Source: CAITWD01 sp963842065
Lineage (GTDB): Bacteria > Actinomycetota > Thermoleophilia > Miltoncostaeales > Miltoncostaeaceae
Assembly: GCA_963842065.1 (NCBI GenBank)
Contig: CAWJEW010000002.1
Location: 62,001-126,000 of the forward strand
Direction: 5' to 3'
Length of the DNA stretch: 64,000 bases
This document shows, one piece after another, positions 36,502 through 45,236 of the stretch. Both the position numbers and the translations under genes were made by a program. A model generated the notes under the pieces. The model was not told where the DNA came from and did no database searches. It saw only the letters and a list, made by a program, of their open reading frames with translations. Position 1 is the first letter of the stretch. Each line of letters starts with the position of its first letter.

Positions 36502-38436
36502 GTGCCCGTGCCGGGCGAGCGCGCAGACAGGCGGAGCGTCGCGGCGTCGACTTGGCGCCTGTTGGTGGGACGGCCGCTGCGCGCGCGGGAAATGTCTCAC
36601 CAGCGGATCACCCCGGTGGAGGGCCTTTCCGCACTTTCGCTTGATGCGCTGACCTCGGTCGCATATGGGCCTGAAGCGATCATCGTCGTCCTCGCCCTGG
36701 CCGGGGCCGCGGCGCTGCCGCTGGTCCTGCCGATCACGCTCGCGATCGTGGCGCTCCTGGCCATCCTGGTGGTGTCCTACCGCCAGGTGATCGATGCCTA
36801 CCCCGGCGGTGGTGGCGCGTACGCAGTCTCCCGGGCCAACCTCGGTGCACGCGCCAGCCTGCTGGCCGCCGCCGCACTCGTCGTCGACTACACGCTGACG
36901 GTGGCCGTATCCATTGCCGCCGGCGTGGCCGCGTTGACGTCGGCCTTCCCGAGCCTTGCGCCGGCCACGGTCCCGATCTGCCTCGGCATCCTTGCGCTGA
37001 TCACGGTGCTCAATCTGCGCGGCCTTGGCGAGACCGCCCGGGCGTTTCTGCTGCCGACCGCGATGTTCATCGTGGGCTTGTTGGCCATCATCGCGGTCGG
37101 CTTGGTCCATCCCCTGGGGCTCAACGCGCCCCAGCCGGGCCAGTCGCTGATACCCACGCGCGAACTCCAGACGCTCGGAGTGCTGCTCGTGCTGAAGGCG
37201 TTTTCGGCCGGGTGCAGTGCGCTGACCGGGGTGGAAGCCATTGCCAACGGGGTGCCGTTGTTCAAGGAGCCGAGAGCCGTCCGTGCGAAGCGGACCGAGC
37301 TGCTGCTCGGCGTGATCCTTGGGGCGATGCTGCTCGGACTGGCGGTGCTCGCGCGTCGCTGGCACATCGGGCCGCGCTCGGGGCAGACGGTGCTCAGCCA
37401 GATCATGGCGGACGCCGTCGGGCGCCATTGGGCGTACTACGTGGTGTCGCTGACGATCACCGTGGTGCTTGCCCTTGCGGCGAACACCTCGTTCGGGGGC
37501 TTGCCAGTGCTCACGAGCCTGGTCGCGCGGGACAATTACCTGCCGCACCTCTTCGCGCTCCGTGGTGACCGGCAGGTGTTCGGCAACGGCATCTGGACAC
37601 TCAGCATCCTGTCCGGTGCACTCCTGATCGCCGTCGACGGGAACACCCTGACGCTGATTCCGCTGTTCGCCATCGGGGTGTTCATTGGCTTCACGCTGTG
37701 CCAGACCGGGCTGGTTATCCACTGGTCGCGACTGCGGCCGCCGCGGTGGCGGCGCAAGGCGCTCATCAACGGGCTCGGCGCAGTCGTCACCGGGGTGGCC
37801 ACCGTCGTGTTCCTGGTGAGCAAGTTCACCAACGGGGCGTGGGTGGTCGTTGTGGCCGTCCCGGCGCTCATGCTGATGTTCTTGCGCGTTCATGCCTACT
37901 ACCAGCGGACCGGCACGGCGGTGGGGGTCGGCCAGTTGCCGAACAAACCGGTCGGAACGCCAGCGGTGGTTGTGGTCCCGGTGATCGGGGTCTCGCGGCT
38001 GACCGAGCGCGCCATCAGCGAAGCCCTCTCCCTCGGCGACCAGGTCGTGGCAGTGACCGTCGTCGTCGACGACCCAGACCGCGACGACCGGCAGGACCAG
38101 GAGCTGCTCGACCAGTGGGCACAGTGGGACCCAGGAGTCCCGCTGCGGGTCCTGCGCACCGAGTTTGCCTCCGTGGTTCGGCCGATCTCGGACTTCATTG
38201 ATGAAATCCGCGAGGGTTTCGACGGACAAATCGTCGTGTTGATCCCGGTCATAATCCCCACTCGACTCAGATACCGCGTCCTGCACAATCACGTCGACCG
38301 GGCACTCACGGCGGCGTTGCGGGACCGTCCTGACGTTGTCGTGGCACGGGTCGCGATGCCCGTGGGCCCCACGAGCACCACGCCGAAGATCGACCATTCG
38401 ATCGACGCCCGGCCCCCGAGCGATCCGCAGCGCTGA
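36502..38436 (+). CDS. KimA-like potassium transporter (APC superfamily)
   Basis: 644 residues from GTG 36502 (ATG 36448 and GTG 36508 are possible). LSALSLDALTSVAYGPEAII, then VVSYRQVIDAYPGGGGAYAV and LVVDYTLTVAVSIAAGVAAL follow Bacillus KimA closely. It has about 12 helices and a cytosolic C-terminal domain of about 180 residues (VVVVPVIGVSRLTERAISEA). Expected role is proton-coupled high-affinity potassium uptake. KimA is inhibited by c-di-AMP; whether this one is cannot be told. Confidence 0.85.
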   Translation: MPVPGERADRRSVAASTWRLLVGRPLRAREMSHQRITPVEGLSALSLDALTSVAYGPEAIIVVLALAGAAALPLVLPITLAIVALLAILVVSYRQVIDAYPGGGGAYAVSRANLGARASLLAAAALVVDYTLTVAVSIAAGVAALTSAFPSLAPATVPICLGILALITVLNLRGLGETARAFLLPTAMFIVGLLAIIAVGLVHPLGLNAPQPGQSLIPTRELQTLGVLLVLKAFSAGCSALTGVEAIANGVPLFKEPRAVRAKRTELLLGVILGAMLLGLAVLARRWHIGPRSGQTVLSQIMADAVGRHWAYYVVSLTITVVLALAANTSFGGLPVLTSLVARDNYLPHLFALRGDRQVFGNGIWTLSILSGALLIAVDGNTLTLIPLFAIGVFIGFTLCQTGLVIHWSRLRPPRWRRKALINGLGAVVTGVATVVFLVSKFTNGAWVVVVAVPALMLMFLRVHAYYQRTGTAVGVGQLPNKPVGTPAVVVVPVIGVSRLTERAISEALSLGDQVVAVTVVVDDPDRDDRQDQELLDQWAQWDPGVPLRVLRTEFASVVRPISDFIDEIREGFDGQIVVLIPVIIPTRLRYRVLHNHVDRALTAALRDRPDVVVARVAMPVGPTSTTPKIDHSIDARPPSDPQR

Positions 38437-38794
38437 GCGCGGGCGCCTCGGCACGCGGCACGTCACGCACATTGCGCCCGAGCTGTCCGCCATTCGCGAC
38501 CGCAGCGCTCACCACGATGGCCGCCACGTGATAGAGCGCGTACGGCGGTGACGCTGTGCGACCCGGTAGCGCGTCCTGCAGCGCGGTGGCCTGAGCGTGC
38601 TGCATGCGGCTCGACCCGCACGACCGCTCCACCCGCGCGGTCGATGCGTTCGCGTCGTCGCGTGCGCATGCCGCGTGCGATCTGGCGGTTGCCCCGGACC
38701 CGGCTGACCGCGTCCACGCCGCGCAACCGTCCGACGCGGCCGCTTCGAAGCATTGGCTCGGCCGGCATCGGGATCGAACGGGGTTGCTATTTCT
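38437..38794. other. Intergenic, no gene recognised
   Basis: About 360 nt between the KimA-like gene and the operator of the next operon. Open frames on both strands are compositional only. Confidence 0.3.
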
Positions 38795-38812
38795 CGCTAG
38801 CTAATGCTAGCG
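38795..38812. promoter_or_regulatory. Operator-like inverted repeat
   Basis: CGCTAGC-TAAT-GCTAGCG: perfect 7-bp arms around 4 bp, 7 nt before the start codon of the small DNA-binding protein. Probably its own autoregulatory site. Confidence 0.55.
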
Positions 38813-38819
38813 TGGGTGC

Positions 38820-39197
38820 ATGCGTGATCCGCGAGTGCCGCTCTACGTTCGCCTTCCTGCCCATCAGGTCGCCGCGATCGACGAGATAGTGCGGTCCACG
38901 GGCGTCCGCAAGCAGCAAGTGGTCAGCGACATGATCTCGGACCGGCTCGCCGTTGGGCGCCTGGAGATCAACGACGCGCGGCAGGCCGACGTTGGCGAGG
39001 TACTGACGCTCGACGAGGCAGCCGACCTTCTGCGGGTCACCGCAGCGGCAGTTGAGGCCCGCATCGCCGACGGCGCAATCCCGGCACGGCGCTTTGGGGA
39101 GCACTGGCGCATCTCACGCCGCGCGCTCATGGACTGGCTGGCGCGCGGCGACCTCACCGTCCGCGATACCGGCTTCGGGGCCGGCACCTCGCCGTGA
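38820..39197 (+). CDS. Ribbon-helix-helix plus excisionase-type HTH regulator
   Basis: 125 residues. Residues 6-45 (VPLYVRLPAHQVAAIDEIVR) look like a ribbon-helix-helix dimer. Residues 60-108 (LTLDEAADLLRVTAAAVEAR, then FGEHWRISRRALMDWL) are the MerR/excisionase-type HTH_17. It overlaps the next gene by 4 nt (GTGA) and has an inverted repeat directly upstream. Likely an autoregulated repressor of the hydrolase gene. Confidence 0.8.
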   Translation: MRDPRVPLYVRLPAHQVAAIDEIVRSTGVRKQQVVSDMISDRLAVGRLEINDARQADVGEVLTLDEAADLLRVTAAAVEARIADGAIPARRFGEHWRISRRALMDWLARGDLTVRDTGFGAGTSP

Positions 39198-40102
39198 ATC
39201 GACCGGTCATTCTCGTCCCCGGCGCGTGCCTTGGGGGATGGGCCTGGCATGAGGTCGCGGCGCGTCTTCGTACGGCCGGGTACGAGGTCTACCCGGTCAC
39301 GCTGACGGGCCTGGGCGAGCGTGCGCACCTCGCCGATCCCCGCATCGATATCGAGACCCATGTCCAGGACATTCTCGGAACGCTTGACGTCGAGGATCTC
39401 AGCGATGCCCTATTGGTCGGGCACAGCTACGCCGGCCCGGTCGTGACGGCCGTCGCCCATCAGCGCCCAGATCGCCTCGCCGGGGTGGTGTATCTCGATA
39501 CCGGGGCGCTACCGGATGGGACGTCGATTGCCGACGTCCAGCCGCCGGAACTGCGTGAGCGCCAGCGAGCCGAGGCCGAACGCCACGGCGGCGGTTGGCT
39601 GTGGCCGGTGCCCACGCGGGAGGCGCTCGAATCAGGGGTCTACGGCAGCGCCGCGGGACTCCATGACGATCATTTTCGGCTCATCGCCGAACGCGGGACG
39701 CCGCACCCGTATGCCACCTTCACCAGCGCCATCCGATTGGCGGGACCGTGGCCGGCCGGCGTGCGCCGGATTGGCATCATGTGCACCGAGGGCGGCCTGA
39801 GCATCGGCATGCTTCGTCAGCTCGTCGCGGTCGAGGACCCGCTGGCCAAGCTGCTTGGGGCGGAGGAGTGGCTCGACCCTGCCAAGTGGGAGCTGCATGA
39901 ATTGGCGACGGGACACTGGGCGATGTTCACGATGCCCCGACGGCTGGCCGATCTGCTTGGTGCCATTGACCTGACCCCCGCCAACGGTGCCATCGCGAGT
40001 GTGATTCCTCTTGTTCGGATCTCCGGACTCAAGGAGGATGAACCCCATGAAACAGCGCAGGCACACCCCCGAGCAGATCATCAGAAAGCTGCGCGAGGCT
40101 GA
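39194..40102 (+). CDS. Alpha/beta hydrolase, C-terminus replaced by IS sequence
   Basis: 302 residues from GTG 39194. VILVPGACLGGWAWHEVAAR gives the oxyanion loop, GHSYAGP the nucleophile Ser, and the late GHWAMFTMP the catalytic His. This group includes MenH/EstB-like esterases. The fold is complete by residue 257 (ADLLGAI). There an IS3 element (39967) has entered, and the last about 45 residues, starting DLTPANGA, are read from the IS left end. Activity may survive because the catalytic His precedes the junction. Confidence 0.88.
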   Translation: MNRPVILVPGACLGGWAWHEVAARLRTAGYEVYPVTLTGLGERAHLADPRIDIETHVQDILGTLDVEDLSDALLVGHSYAGPVVTAVAHQRPDRLAGVVYLDTGALPDGTSIADVQPPELRERQRAEAERHGGGWLWPVPTREALESGVYGSAAGLHDDHFRLIAERGTPHPYATFTSAIRLAGPWPAGVRRIGIMCTEGGLSIGMLRQLVAVEDPLAKLLGAEEWLDPAKWELHELATGHWAMFTMPRRLADLLGAIDLTPANGAIASVIPLVRISGLKEDEPHETAQAHPRADHQKAARG

Positions 40103-40325
40103 ACGTCTCCAAGCCGAGGGCGCCGACATCGCCACCGTTGCCAGGCAGCTGGAGGTCTCCGAGCAGACCTTCCACCGCTGGCGGACCCAATACGGCGGCA
40201 TGAAAGCCGACGATGCCAAACGACTCAAAGAACTCGAGCGCGAGAACGCACGCCTCAAGCGCATCGTGGCCGACCAGGCTCTGGATATCTCGGCCTTGAA
40301 AGAGGTGGCCAAGGGAAATTGGTGA
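40047..40325 (+). CDS. IS3 transposase OrfA, copy 1
   Basis: 92 residues from ATG 40047 (AAGGAGG 9 nt upstream). MKQRRHTPEQIIRKLREAER is the DNA-binding HTH of Tnp_1/HTH_Tnp_IS3, then a leucine zipper (LKELERENARLKRIVADQAL). It overlaps orfB by 7 nt. Confidence 0.92.
   Translation: MKQRRHTPEQIIRKLREAERLQAEGADIATVARQLEVSEQTFHRWRTQYGGMKADDAKRLKELERENARLKRIVADQALDISALKEVAKGNW
40313..40319 (+). promoter_or_regulatory. Programmed -1 frameshift site, copy 1
   Basis: G-GGA-AAT fits the X-XXY-YYZ slippery heptamer in the orfA frame, in the orfA/orfB overlap. A stem CCGCC-gcag-GGCGG lies just downstream. A -1 slip would give the fused OrfAB transposase. The same heptamer is at 44341-44347 in copy 2. 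Confidence 0.65.
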
Positions 40326-41179
40326 GCCCGGCACGCCGCCGCAGGGCGGTCTGGATGCTCATGGATCGCTTCTTGATCTCCGAGCGTCGGGCGTGCCGGG
40401 CCATCGGCCAATCACGCACCACCCAGCGCCGGGGATCCCCAGTGCCGCCCCGCGAGGAGCAGGTCATCCGCAAGCGCCTGCGCGAGCTCGCCCGAGCCCG
40501 TCCGCGCTATGGCTACCGGCGCCTGACGGCGCTCTTGCGCACCGAGGGCTTCTGCGTCAATCACAAACGCATCCAGCGCCTGTGCCGCGACGAGGGCTTG
40601 CGGGTCCTCCACAAGGCCAAAAAGCGCGCGCGCATTGGCGTCTCGGCCGTGCCGGCCGACCGGCTGCGGGCCACGCGCCCCGAGGAGGTCTGGGCGCTGG
40701 ATTTCTGCTTTGACCAAACCACCGACATCAAGACCTTGAAGCTGTTATCCGTCACCGACGAGTTCACCCGCGAGGCCCTGGCGATCAGAGTCGAGCGCTC
40801 CATTACCGCCGATGACACCGTGGCGGTGCTCGAGGAGATCGTGGCGCGCACCGGCCGCTCGCCGGCGTTTGTGCGCATGGACAACGGGCCCGAGATGACC
40901 GCCCACGCCATTCGCGACTGGTGTCGGTACTCACGCACCGACACCACCTACATCGAGCCCGGGCACCCCTGGGAGAACCCGTACATCGAATCGTTTACCG
41001 GCAAGTTGCGCGACGAGTTGCTCGACCTCGAGGCCTTCGCGACGCTTCTTGAGGCCAAGACCCTGGCCGAGGACTATCGCATCGACTACAACACCTACCG
41101 ACCCCACTCGTCGCTCGGATACCGGACCCCGGCATCCTTCGCCGCCGAGTGGTCCCGACAACCGACCGGAATCACATAG
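40319..41179 (+). CDS. IS3 transposase OrfB (DDE integrase core), copy 1
   Basis: 286 residues in the -1 frame (TTG at 40319 as first codon). HTH_21 region RPRYGYRRLTALLRTEGFCV, then the rve core with Asp128 (WALDFCFD), Asp188 (VRMDNGPE) and Glu224 (NPYIESF), a DD(35)E spacing. Intact. Confidence 0.95.
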   Translation: MVSPARRRRAVWMLMDRFLISERRACRAIGQSRTTQRRGSPVPPREEQVIRKRLRELARARPRYGYRRLTALLRTEGFCVNHKRIQRLCRDEGLRVLHKAKKRARIGVSAVPADRLRATRPEEVWALDFCFDQTTDIKTLKLLSVTDEFTREALAIRVERSITADDTVAVLEEIVARTGRSPAFVRMDNGPEMTAHAIRDWCRYSRTDTTYIEPGHPWENPYIESFTGKLRDELLDLEAFATLLEAKTLAEDYRIDYNTYRPHSSLGYRTPASFAAEWSRQPTGIT

Positions 41180-41427
41180 GGGCTGGTACCGGAATCGGGG
41201 TCAGGTCACCATCGCCACGGACAGTCAACGGCACGTGCTCTGGGTCGGCCAGCCTGAGTCGCGAGGCGACGCTAGCGCTGGCGAGGTGACCGGCGGGAAC
41301 CCGTCGGCTGCCGCGCGTCGTTCGACCTCCTGCATGCCCTGATCGCGCCGCGTCGTCATTCCGCACGGGTCGCGGCGCCCGGCCGTCAATCGTGCGCAGG
41401 GCCGCCAGGAGCGGGCGCGCCTCGCGC

Positions 41428-41877
41428 TTATGCCGCTTTGACCTGGATTGGGTAGTTGACCGTCGCCGTCGTGCCAAGCGCGGTCACCACGAGCTGCATG
41501 ACCAGCGGTGCGCCAACGGCCGCCGCCGGCCAAGTGACCTCCTCCCTCCAGACCCCCTTGGGCGCGTTATGGACGGCCCCGTTGTCGATCTGGCCGACGA
41601 CCTGCCCCTGGGAGAGGACCTGCGCGCGCACCGTCGCGCTGACCGGCGTGCCTGCGCTATTGGTGACCCGCACCGTGTAGTACCAGGGCTTGTTGACGAT
41701 CGGGGTATGGTCGGTCGCCGTCATGGCCAGGTGGATCGTCACCGGGGCGGGCTTTGGCGCGGTTGCGGTACTGGTGGTCTTGCTCGAACCCGAGCCCCCG
41801 CAGGCAGCAAGCCCCAGTGCGAGTCCGACCACCACTACGCTCGCTCGGATCCTCAGGCCCCCACGGTACATCAGCAT
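41428..41877 (-). CDS. Secreted lipoprotein
   Basis: 149 residues from ATG 41877. RGGLRIRASVVVVGLALGLA leads to lipobox LAAC at about residue 25. The mature part, HLAMTATDHTPIVNKPWYYT and VRAQVLSQGQVVGQIDNG, looks like one Ig-like/FixH-like beta sandwich. It lies between the two IS copies. Function unknown. Confidence 0.8.
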   Translation of the reverse strand: MLMYRGGLRIRASVVVVGLALGLAACGGSGSSKTTSTATAPKPAPVTIHLAMTATDHTPIVNKPWYYTVRVTNSAGTPVSATVRAQVLSQGQVVGQIDNGAVHNAPKGVWREEVTWPAAAVGAPLVMQLVVTALGTTATVNYPIQVKAA

Positions 41878-42007
41878 CTCATCGCCTTCTCGCCTTCTCG
41901 CCTCCGCGCTCGGCTCGCGCAACCATGTCACCGACATGGTAGTCGTTACGGATACCGAGCTCGCGGTGGCGCGGGCGTGCCTGAGGCGTATCCGAGGCAG
42001 TCACACA

Positions 42008-42060
42008 CCTGGGTGAGCACTGCAACGTCCACGACGTGGACAATGCAGTGCTCACCCAGG
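42008..42060. terminator. Long imperfect hairpin
   Basis: 17-bp perfect outer stem (42008-42024 with 42044-42060), a 2-nt mismatch, then GTCCAC-gac-GTGGAC. It lies between the lipoprotein start and scar A. It could terminate transcription from the glycosidase-like gene, or be an end of a lost element. Confidence 0.5.
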
Positions 42061-42103
42061 GCCTGCGCGTGTTGAGTGGCGGGCACCGTCGAGCCTCGGG
42101 CAA

Positions 42104-42215
42104 CCAGATGCCACGACGTCCTTCGGATGAGGTCGGAACCGTGTGTTTGCGATCTGCGTGATCGCCCGGGGCCGCACCAGGTCGCCTCAGGTGGCCGACG
42201 ACTGGCCGAGGGCTT
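42104..42215 (-). repeat. Scar A of the tRNA-Met-linked repeat family
   Basis: Homologous to scars B-E (47740, 52641, 54051, 55789): AGATGCCACGACGTCC..., then GTGTGTTTGCGATC and TCGCCTCAGGTGGCC. The tRNA part is almost gone here. It continues rightward into the 3' end of the glycosidase-like gene, as scar C does. Confidence 0.6.
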
Positions 42216-42278
42216 CGTCAGACGCGTGCCCGGTGCGTCCGTGGCCTCGGACGCGGCCATGCGCATTCACTGATTGCG

Positions 42279-43394
42279 TCACGCGCCTCCCCGGGCCGTC
42301 TGCGTCGCGACTCCATGCGCGGCGAAGTAACTCGCAACGGCCCGGAACGACTCCTTCGGCTCCCATGTCATGTCTGGGTAGGTTGCTCCGTGACCCTTCT
42401 CGAATGTCTTGACGAGACTGAGGGCCGACATGTCGAGGTCGTATCGTGGGTCCTCGCTGAACGGTGCGATCGGATCGACAAACGTGCAGACGAAGGCGCC
42501 GTCGACGCCGGCGCTGTCGAGGATGGTCAGGGTCTCGACGATCTCCTTGGCCTGCACGGCCTCGTCGCGCACATGGACACCTTTCTTGAGCCGGGGCCGG
42601 ATGAACTGGCCGACGACGGGCAGGCGGTGCAGGGCCTGCGACTTGTGGTCAACAATCCCAAACCCGAGACTGCCCGAACGCTCCGCCCCTCGGTAGGAGC
42701 GCATCCCGAACTCGCTGACGACGACCGGCTTGCCGAACTCAAAGAGCGGCTTGAGCAGTGCGACGTACCGGTCCTTGTTTCGTTCGTCTCGGTAGTGGTC
42801 CACGCTGACGATGTCGAACAGGCCCCAATCCACGCGTTCAAACGGGAGCGCCGCATAGGTCACTGGCCCGCGGAAGTTGGCCCTCGCCGCATCGGTCGCT
42901 TGATCGAGGAACGCCGTGAACGGTGCGATGTGGCGTCCGCTTAGTGCATCTCGGAACAGGTTGGACAGCCGCTTGGTGAGCGACCGTCCCGGCACGATGC
43001 CTCTCACAAACAGCGTCGCTTCGGAGGCCACGCTGAACACGACACGGTCCGGCCACCGCTCGCGAAGAGATTCCGCCGCCGCCGCGGCCCTCGCAATGTA
43101 GGCGACCGTCCGCCCTGGATCCTTGTTCCATAGCTCCGGCGAGAGCCACACCTCAAGCCCTTGCTGGAGCGCATCCTCGGCCGCGTTGGTGAGTCGTGTG
43201 ATGTCTTTTCCACAGATCCGGACACTGTTGCAATAAAGGTCGTTCTTGATGATCTCAAGCTCGCGGTGCACAACTCGAGGATCGAAGACGGGTCGCCAAT
43301 TGATTCCGTACACCCGACCGACGTCGTAGCTCACTCCTTGTCGATTCACGCTGTCGCTCCAACTCGAATCGCGGGGCCGGCCGTGGGAGGGCAC
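42279..43394 (-). CDS. TIM-barrel glycosidase-like protein (often labelled abortive infection)
   Basis: 371 residues. ATG 43394 or, better conserved, GTG 43349 (NRQGVSYDVGRVYGINWRP). VHRELEIIKNDLYCNSVRIC, Glu125 in SVASEATLF and Glu228 in PVVVSEFGMRSY give the two strand-end glutamates of a clan GH-A barrel. Automatic annotation often calls relatives abortive infection proteins, which I cannot support. No signal peptide. Its 3' end and the following scar are duplicated in degenerate form at 52674-53058. Confidence 0.8.
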   Translation of the reverse strand: MPSHGRPRDSSWSDSVNRQGVSYDVGRVYGINWRPVFDPRVVHRELEIIKNDLYCNSVRICGKDITRLTNAAEDALQQGLEVWLSPELWNKDPGRTVAYIARAAAAAESLRERWPDRVVFSVASEATLFVRGIVPGRSLTKRLSNLFRDALSGRHIAPFTAFLDQATDAARANFRGPVTYAALPFERVDWGLFDIVSVDHYRDERNKDRYVALLKPLFEFGKPVVVSEFGMRSYRGAERSGSLGFGIVDHKSQALHRLPVVGQFIRPRLKKGVHVRDEAVQAKEIVETLTILDSAGVDGAFVCTFVDPIAPFSEDPRYDLDMSALSLVKTFEKGHGATYPDMTWEPKESFRAVASYFAAHGVATQTARGGA

Positions 43395-43898
43395 GGGCGC
43401 ACGGTCTGAATCGCCCCCCGTACTTCATCGAGACTCTGGCAGGGTTCGCGGAAGTTCAAAACCTTGGGTCCGGTAGCTGGGTGCCACAGCTGCACCGACG
43501 TGCTCCCGTCGACGCCGAGGGTGATGAGACGCCGCGATCCACGTCAGCCGGGGTCAGACGCGCACGGTTGGGCTCTTCGCAGCCCCCCCGGGGGTCACCT
43601 CGGGTGCGCTCAGGTGGCCACCGATTCGGCACTGTGGTCATCGACGCCCTCCCGACGCGCCGCGGACAGTACGCTCGTGAGCGGTCGCAAACTGCAGGGT
43701 CGCCGCCGGCCAGACGGTACGGCGGCGGACGGGCGCTGCGTTGGAGCAGGTCGCGACGGTGTTCGATCGCGTCGATCACTGCCGGAGCGACGCGGGCGTC
43801 GAGTTGGATGGAGCGACGACCTCCCCCGATCCGCCCACGGGACCCGACTCATCGTCCTGGGAGGACTCAATCGGGAGAGGGTCCGGTCAGCACGGCGA
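43395..43898. other. Intergenic, no gene recognised
   Basis: About 500 nt upstream of the glycosidase-like gene and downstream of the META remnant. Long frames on both strands have Arg/Ser-rich, shadow-like composition. Confidence 0.3.
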
Positions 43899-43994
43899 TC
43901 AGCTGGCACGTCGGTAGGTGGCCTGGGCGCCGCCGCCGGCGTCTCGCAGCGTCAGGGTATCGCCAGCGATCTCGTAATTCGTGACGCGCCCCAG
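43899..43994 (-). pseudogene. 3' end of the META-domain gene, cut off by IS copy 2
   Basis: On the minus strand this reads GRVTNYEIAGDTLTLRDAGG then AQATYRRAS and TGA (43899-43901). It is the expected last strand of a META (HslJ) domain. Removing the IS and one CTGG duplication joins it in frame to the 5' part at 45237-45975. Confidence 0.9.
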
Positions 43995-44074
43995 TGACCT
44001 GACCCCCGCCAACGGTGCCATCGCGAGTGTGATTCCTCTTGTTCGGATCTCCGGACTCAAGGAGGATGAACCCC

Positions 44075-44353
44075 ATGAAACAGCGCAGGCACACCCCCGA
44101 GCAGATCATCAGAAAGCTGCGCGAGGCTGAACGTCTCCAAGCCGAGGGCGCCGACATCGCCACCGTTGCCAGGCAGCTGGAGGTCTCCGAGCAGACCTTC
44201 CACCGCTGGCGGACCCAATACGGCGGCATGAAAGCCGACGATGCCAAACGACTCAAAGAACTCGAGCGCGAGAACGCACGCCTCAAGCGCATCGTGGCCG
44301 ACCAGGCTCTGGATATCTCGGCCTTGAAAGAGGTGGCCAAGGGAAATTGGTGA
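44075..44353 (+). CDS. IS3 transposase OrfA, copy 2
   Basis: Identical in translation to copy 1 OrfA (92 residues from the ATG behind AAGGAGG). HTH plus leucine-zipper region. The slippery heptamer is at 44341-44347. Confidence 0.92.
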   Translation: MKQRRHTPEQIIRKLREAERLQAEGADIATVARQLEVSEQTFHRWRTQYGGMKADDAKRLKELERENARLKRIVADQALDISALKEVAKGNW

Positions 44354-45207
44354 GCCCGGCACGCCGCCGCAGGGCGGTCTGGATGCTCATGGATCGCTTC
44401 TTGATCTCCGAGCGTCGGGCGTGCCGGGCCATCGGCCAATCACGCACCACCCAGCGCCGGGGATCCCCAGTGCCGCCCCGCGAGGAGCAGGTCATCCGCA
44501 AGCGCCTGCGCGAGCTCGCCCGAGCCCGTCCGCGCTATGGCTACCGGCGCCTGACGGCGCTCTTGCGCACCGAGGGCTTCTGCGTCAATCACAAACGCAT
44601 CCAGCGCCTGTGCCGCGACGAGGGCTTGCGGGTCCTCCACAAGGCCAAAAAGCGCGCGCGCATTGGCGTCTCGGCCGTGCCGGCCGACCGGCTGCGGGCC
44701 ACGCGCCCCGAGGAGGTCTGGGCGCTGGATTTCTGCTTTGACCAAACCACCGACATCAAGACCTTGAAGCTGTTATCCGTCACCGACGAGTTCACCCGCG
44801 AGGCCCTGGCGATCAGAGTCGAGCGCTCCATTACCGCCGATGACACCGTGGCGGTGCTCGAGGAGATCGTGGCGCGCACCGGCCGCTCGCCGGCGTTTGT
44901 GCGCATGGACAACGGGCCCGAGATGACCGCCCACGCCATTCGCGACTGGTGTCGGTACTCACGCACCGACACCACCTACATCGAGCCCGGGCACCCCTGG
45001 GAGAACCCGTACATCGAATCGTTTACCGGCAAGTTGCGCGACGAGTTGCTCGACCTCGAGGCCTTCGCGACGCTTCTTGAGGCCAAGACCCTGGCCGAGG
45101 ACTATCGCATCGACTACAACACCTACCGACCCCACTCGTCGCTCGGATACCGGACCCCGGCATCCTTCGCCGCCGAGTGGTCCCGACAACCGACCGGAAT
45201 CACATAG
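44347..45207 (+). CDS. IS3 transposase OrfB, copy 2
   Basis: Identical in translation to copy 1 OrfB, with the complete DD(35)E triad. Both copies therefore look transposition-competent. Confidence 0.95.
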   Translation: MVSPARRRRAVWMLMDRFLISERRACRAIGQSRTTQRRGSPVPPREEQVIRKRLRELARARPRYGYRRLTALLRTEGFCVNHKRIQRLCRDEGLRVLHKAKKRARIGVSAVPADRLRATRPEEVWALDFCFDQTTDIKTLKLLSVTDEFTREALAIRVERSITADDTVAVLEEIVARTGRSPAFVRMDNGPEMTAHAIRDWCRYSRTDTTYIEPGHPWENPYIESFTGKLRDELLDLEAFATLLEAKTLAEDYRIDYNTYRPHSSLGYRTPASFAAEWSRQPTGIT

Positions 45208-45236
45208 GGGCTGGTACCGGAATCGGGGTCAGGTCA

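Larger units (their letters stand above)
39967..41208 (+). mobile_element. IS3-family insertion sequence, copy 1 (IS407-like)
   Basis: 1242 bp bounded by perfect 12-bp inverted repeats TGACCTGACCCC and GGGGTCAGGTCA. It is flanked by a 4-bp direct repeat CCAT. Two overlapping frames, orfA and orfB, encode the transposase. The 4-bp duplication and TGA...TCA ends fit the IS407 subgroup. Copy 2 lies at 43995-45236 at an exact offset of 4028, and both translations are identical. Confidence 0.95.
43995..45236 (+). mobile_element. IS3-family insertion sequence, copy 2
   Basis: Same 1242-bp element as copy 1 in the same orientation, with the same 12-bp terminal inverted repeats and a different 4-bp target duplication, CCAG. 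Its own duplication shows it inserted independently. It interrupts a META-domain lipoprotein gene. Confidence 0.96.

Noticed and set aside
36436..38493. 685-residue minus-strand frame opposite the KimA-like gene
   Set aside because: Arg/His/Asp-rich shadow of the real gene; the plus strand has clear transporter motifs.
42279..43394. Abortive infection function for the barrel protein
   Set aside because: That label comes from automatic annotation of relatives. The sequence shows a GH-A-like barrel with two glutamates, not an Abi domain.
39967..45236. Composite transposon made of the two IS copies
   Set aside because: Each copy has its own matching 4-bp duplication (CCAT and CCAG). A composite unit would have one duplication at the outer ends only, so these are independent insertions.
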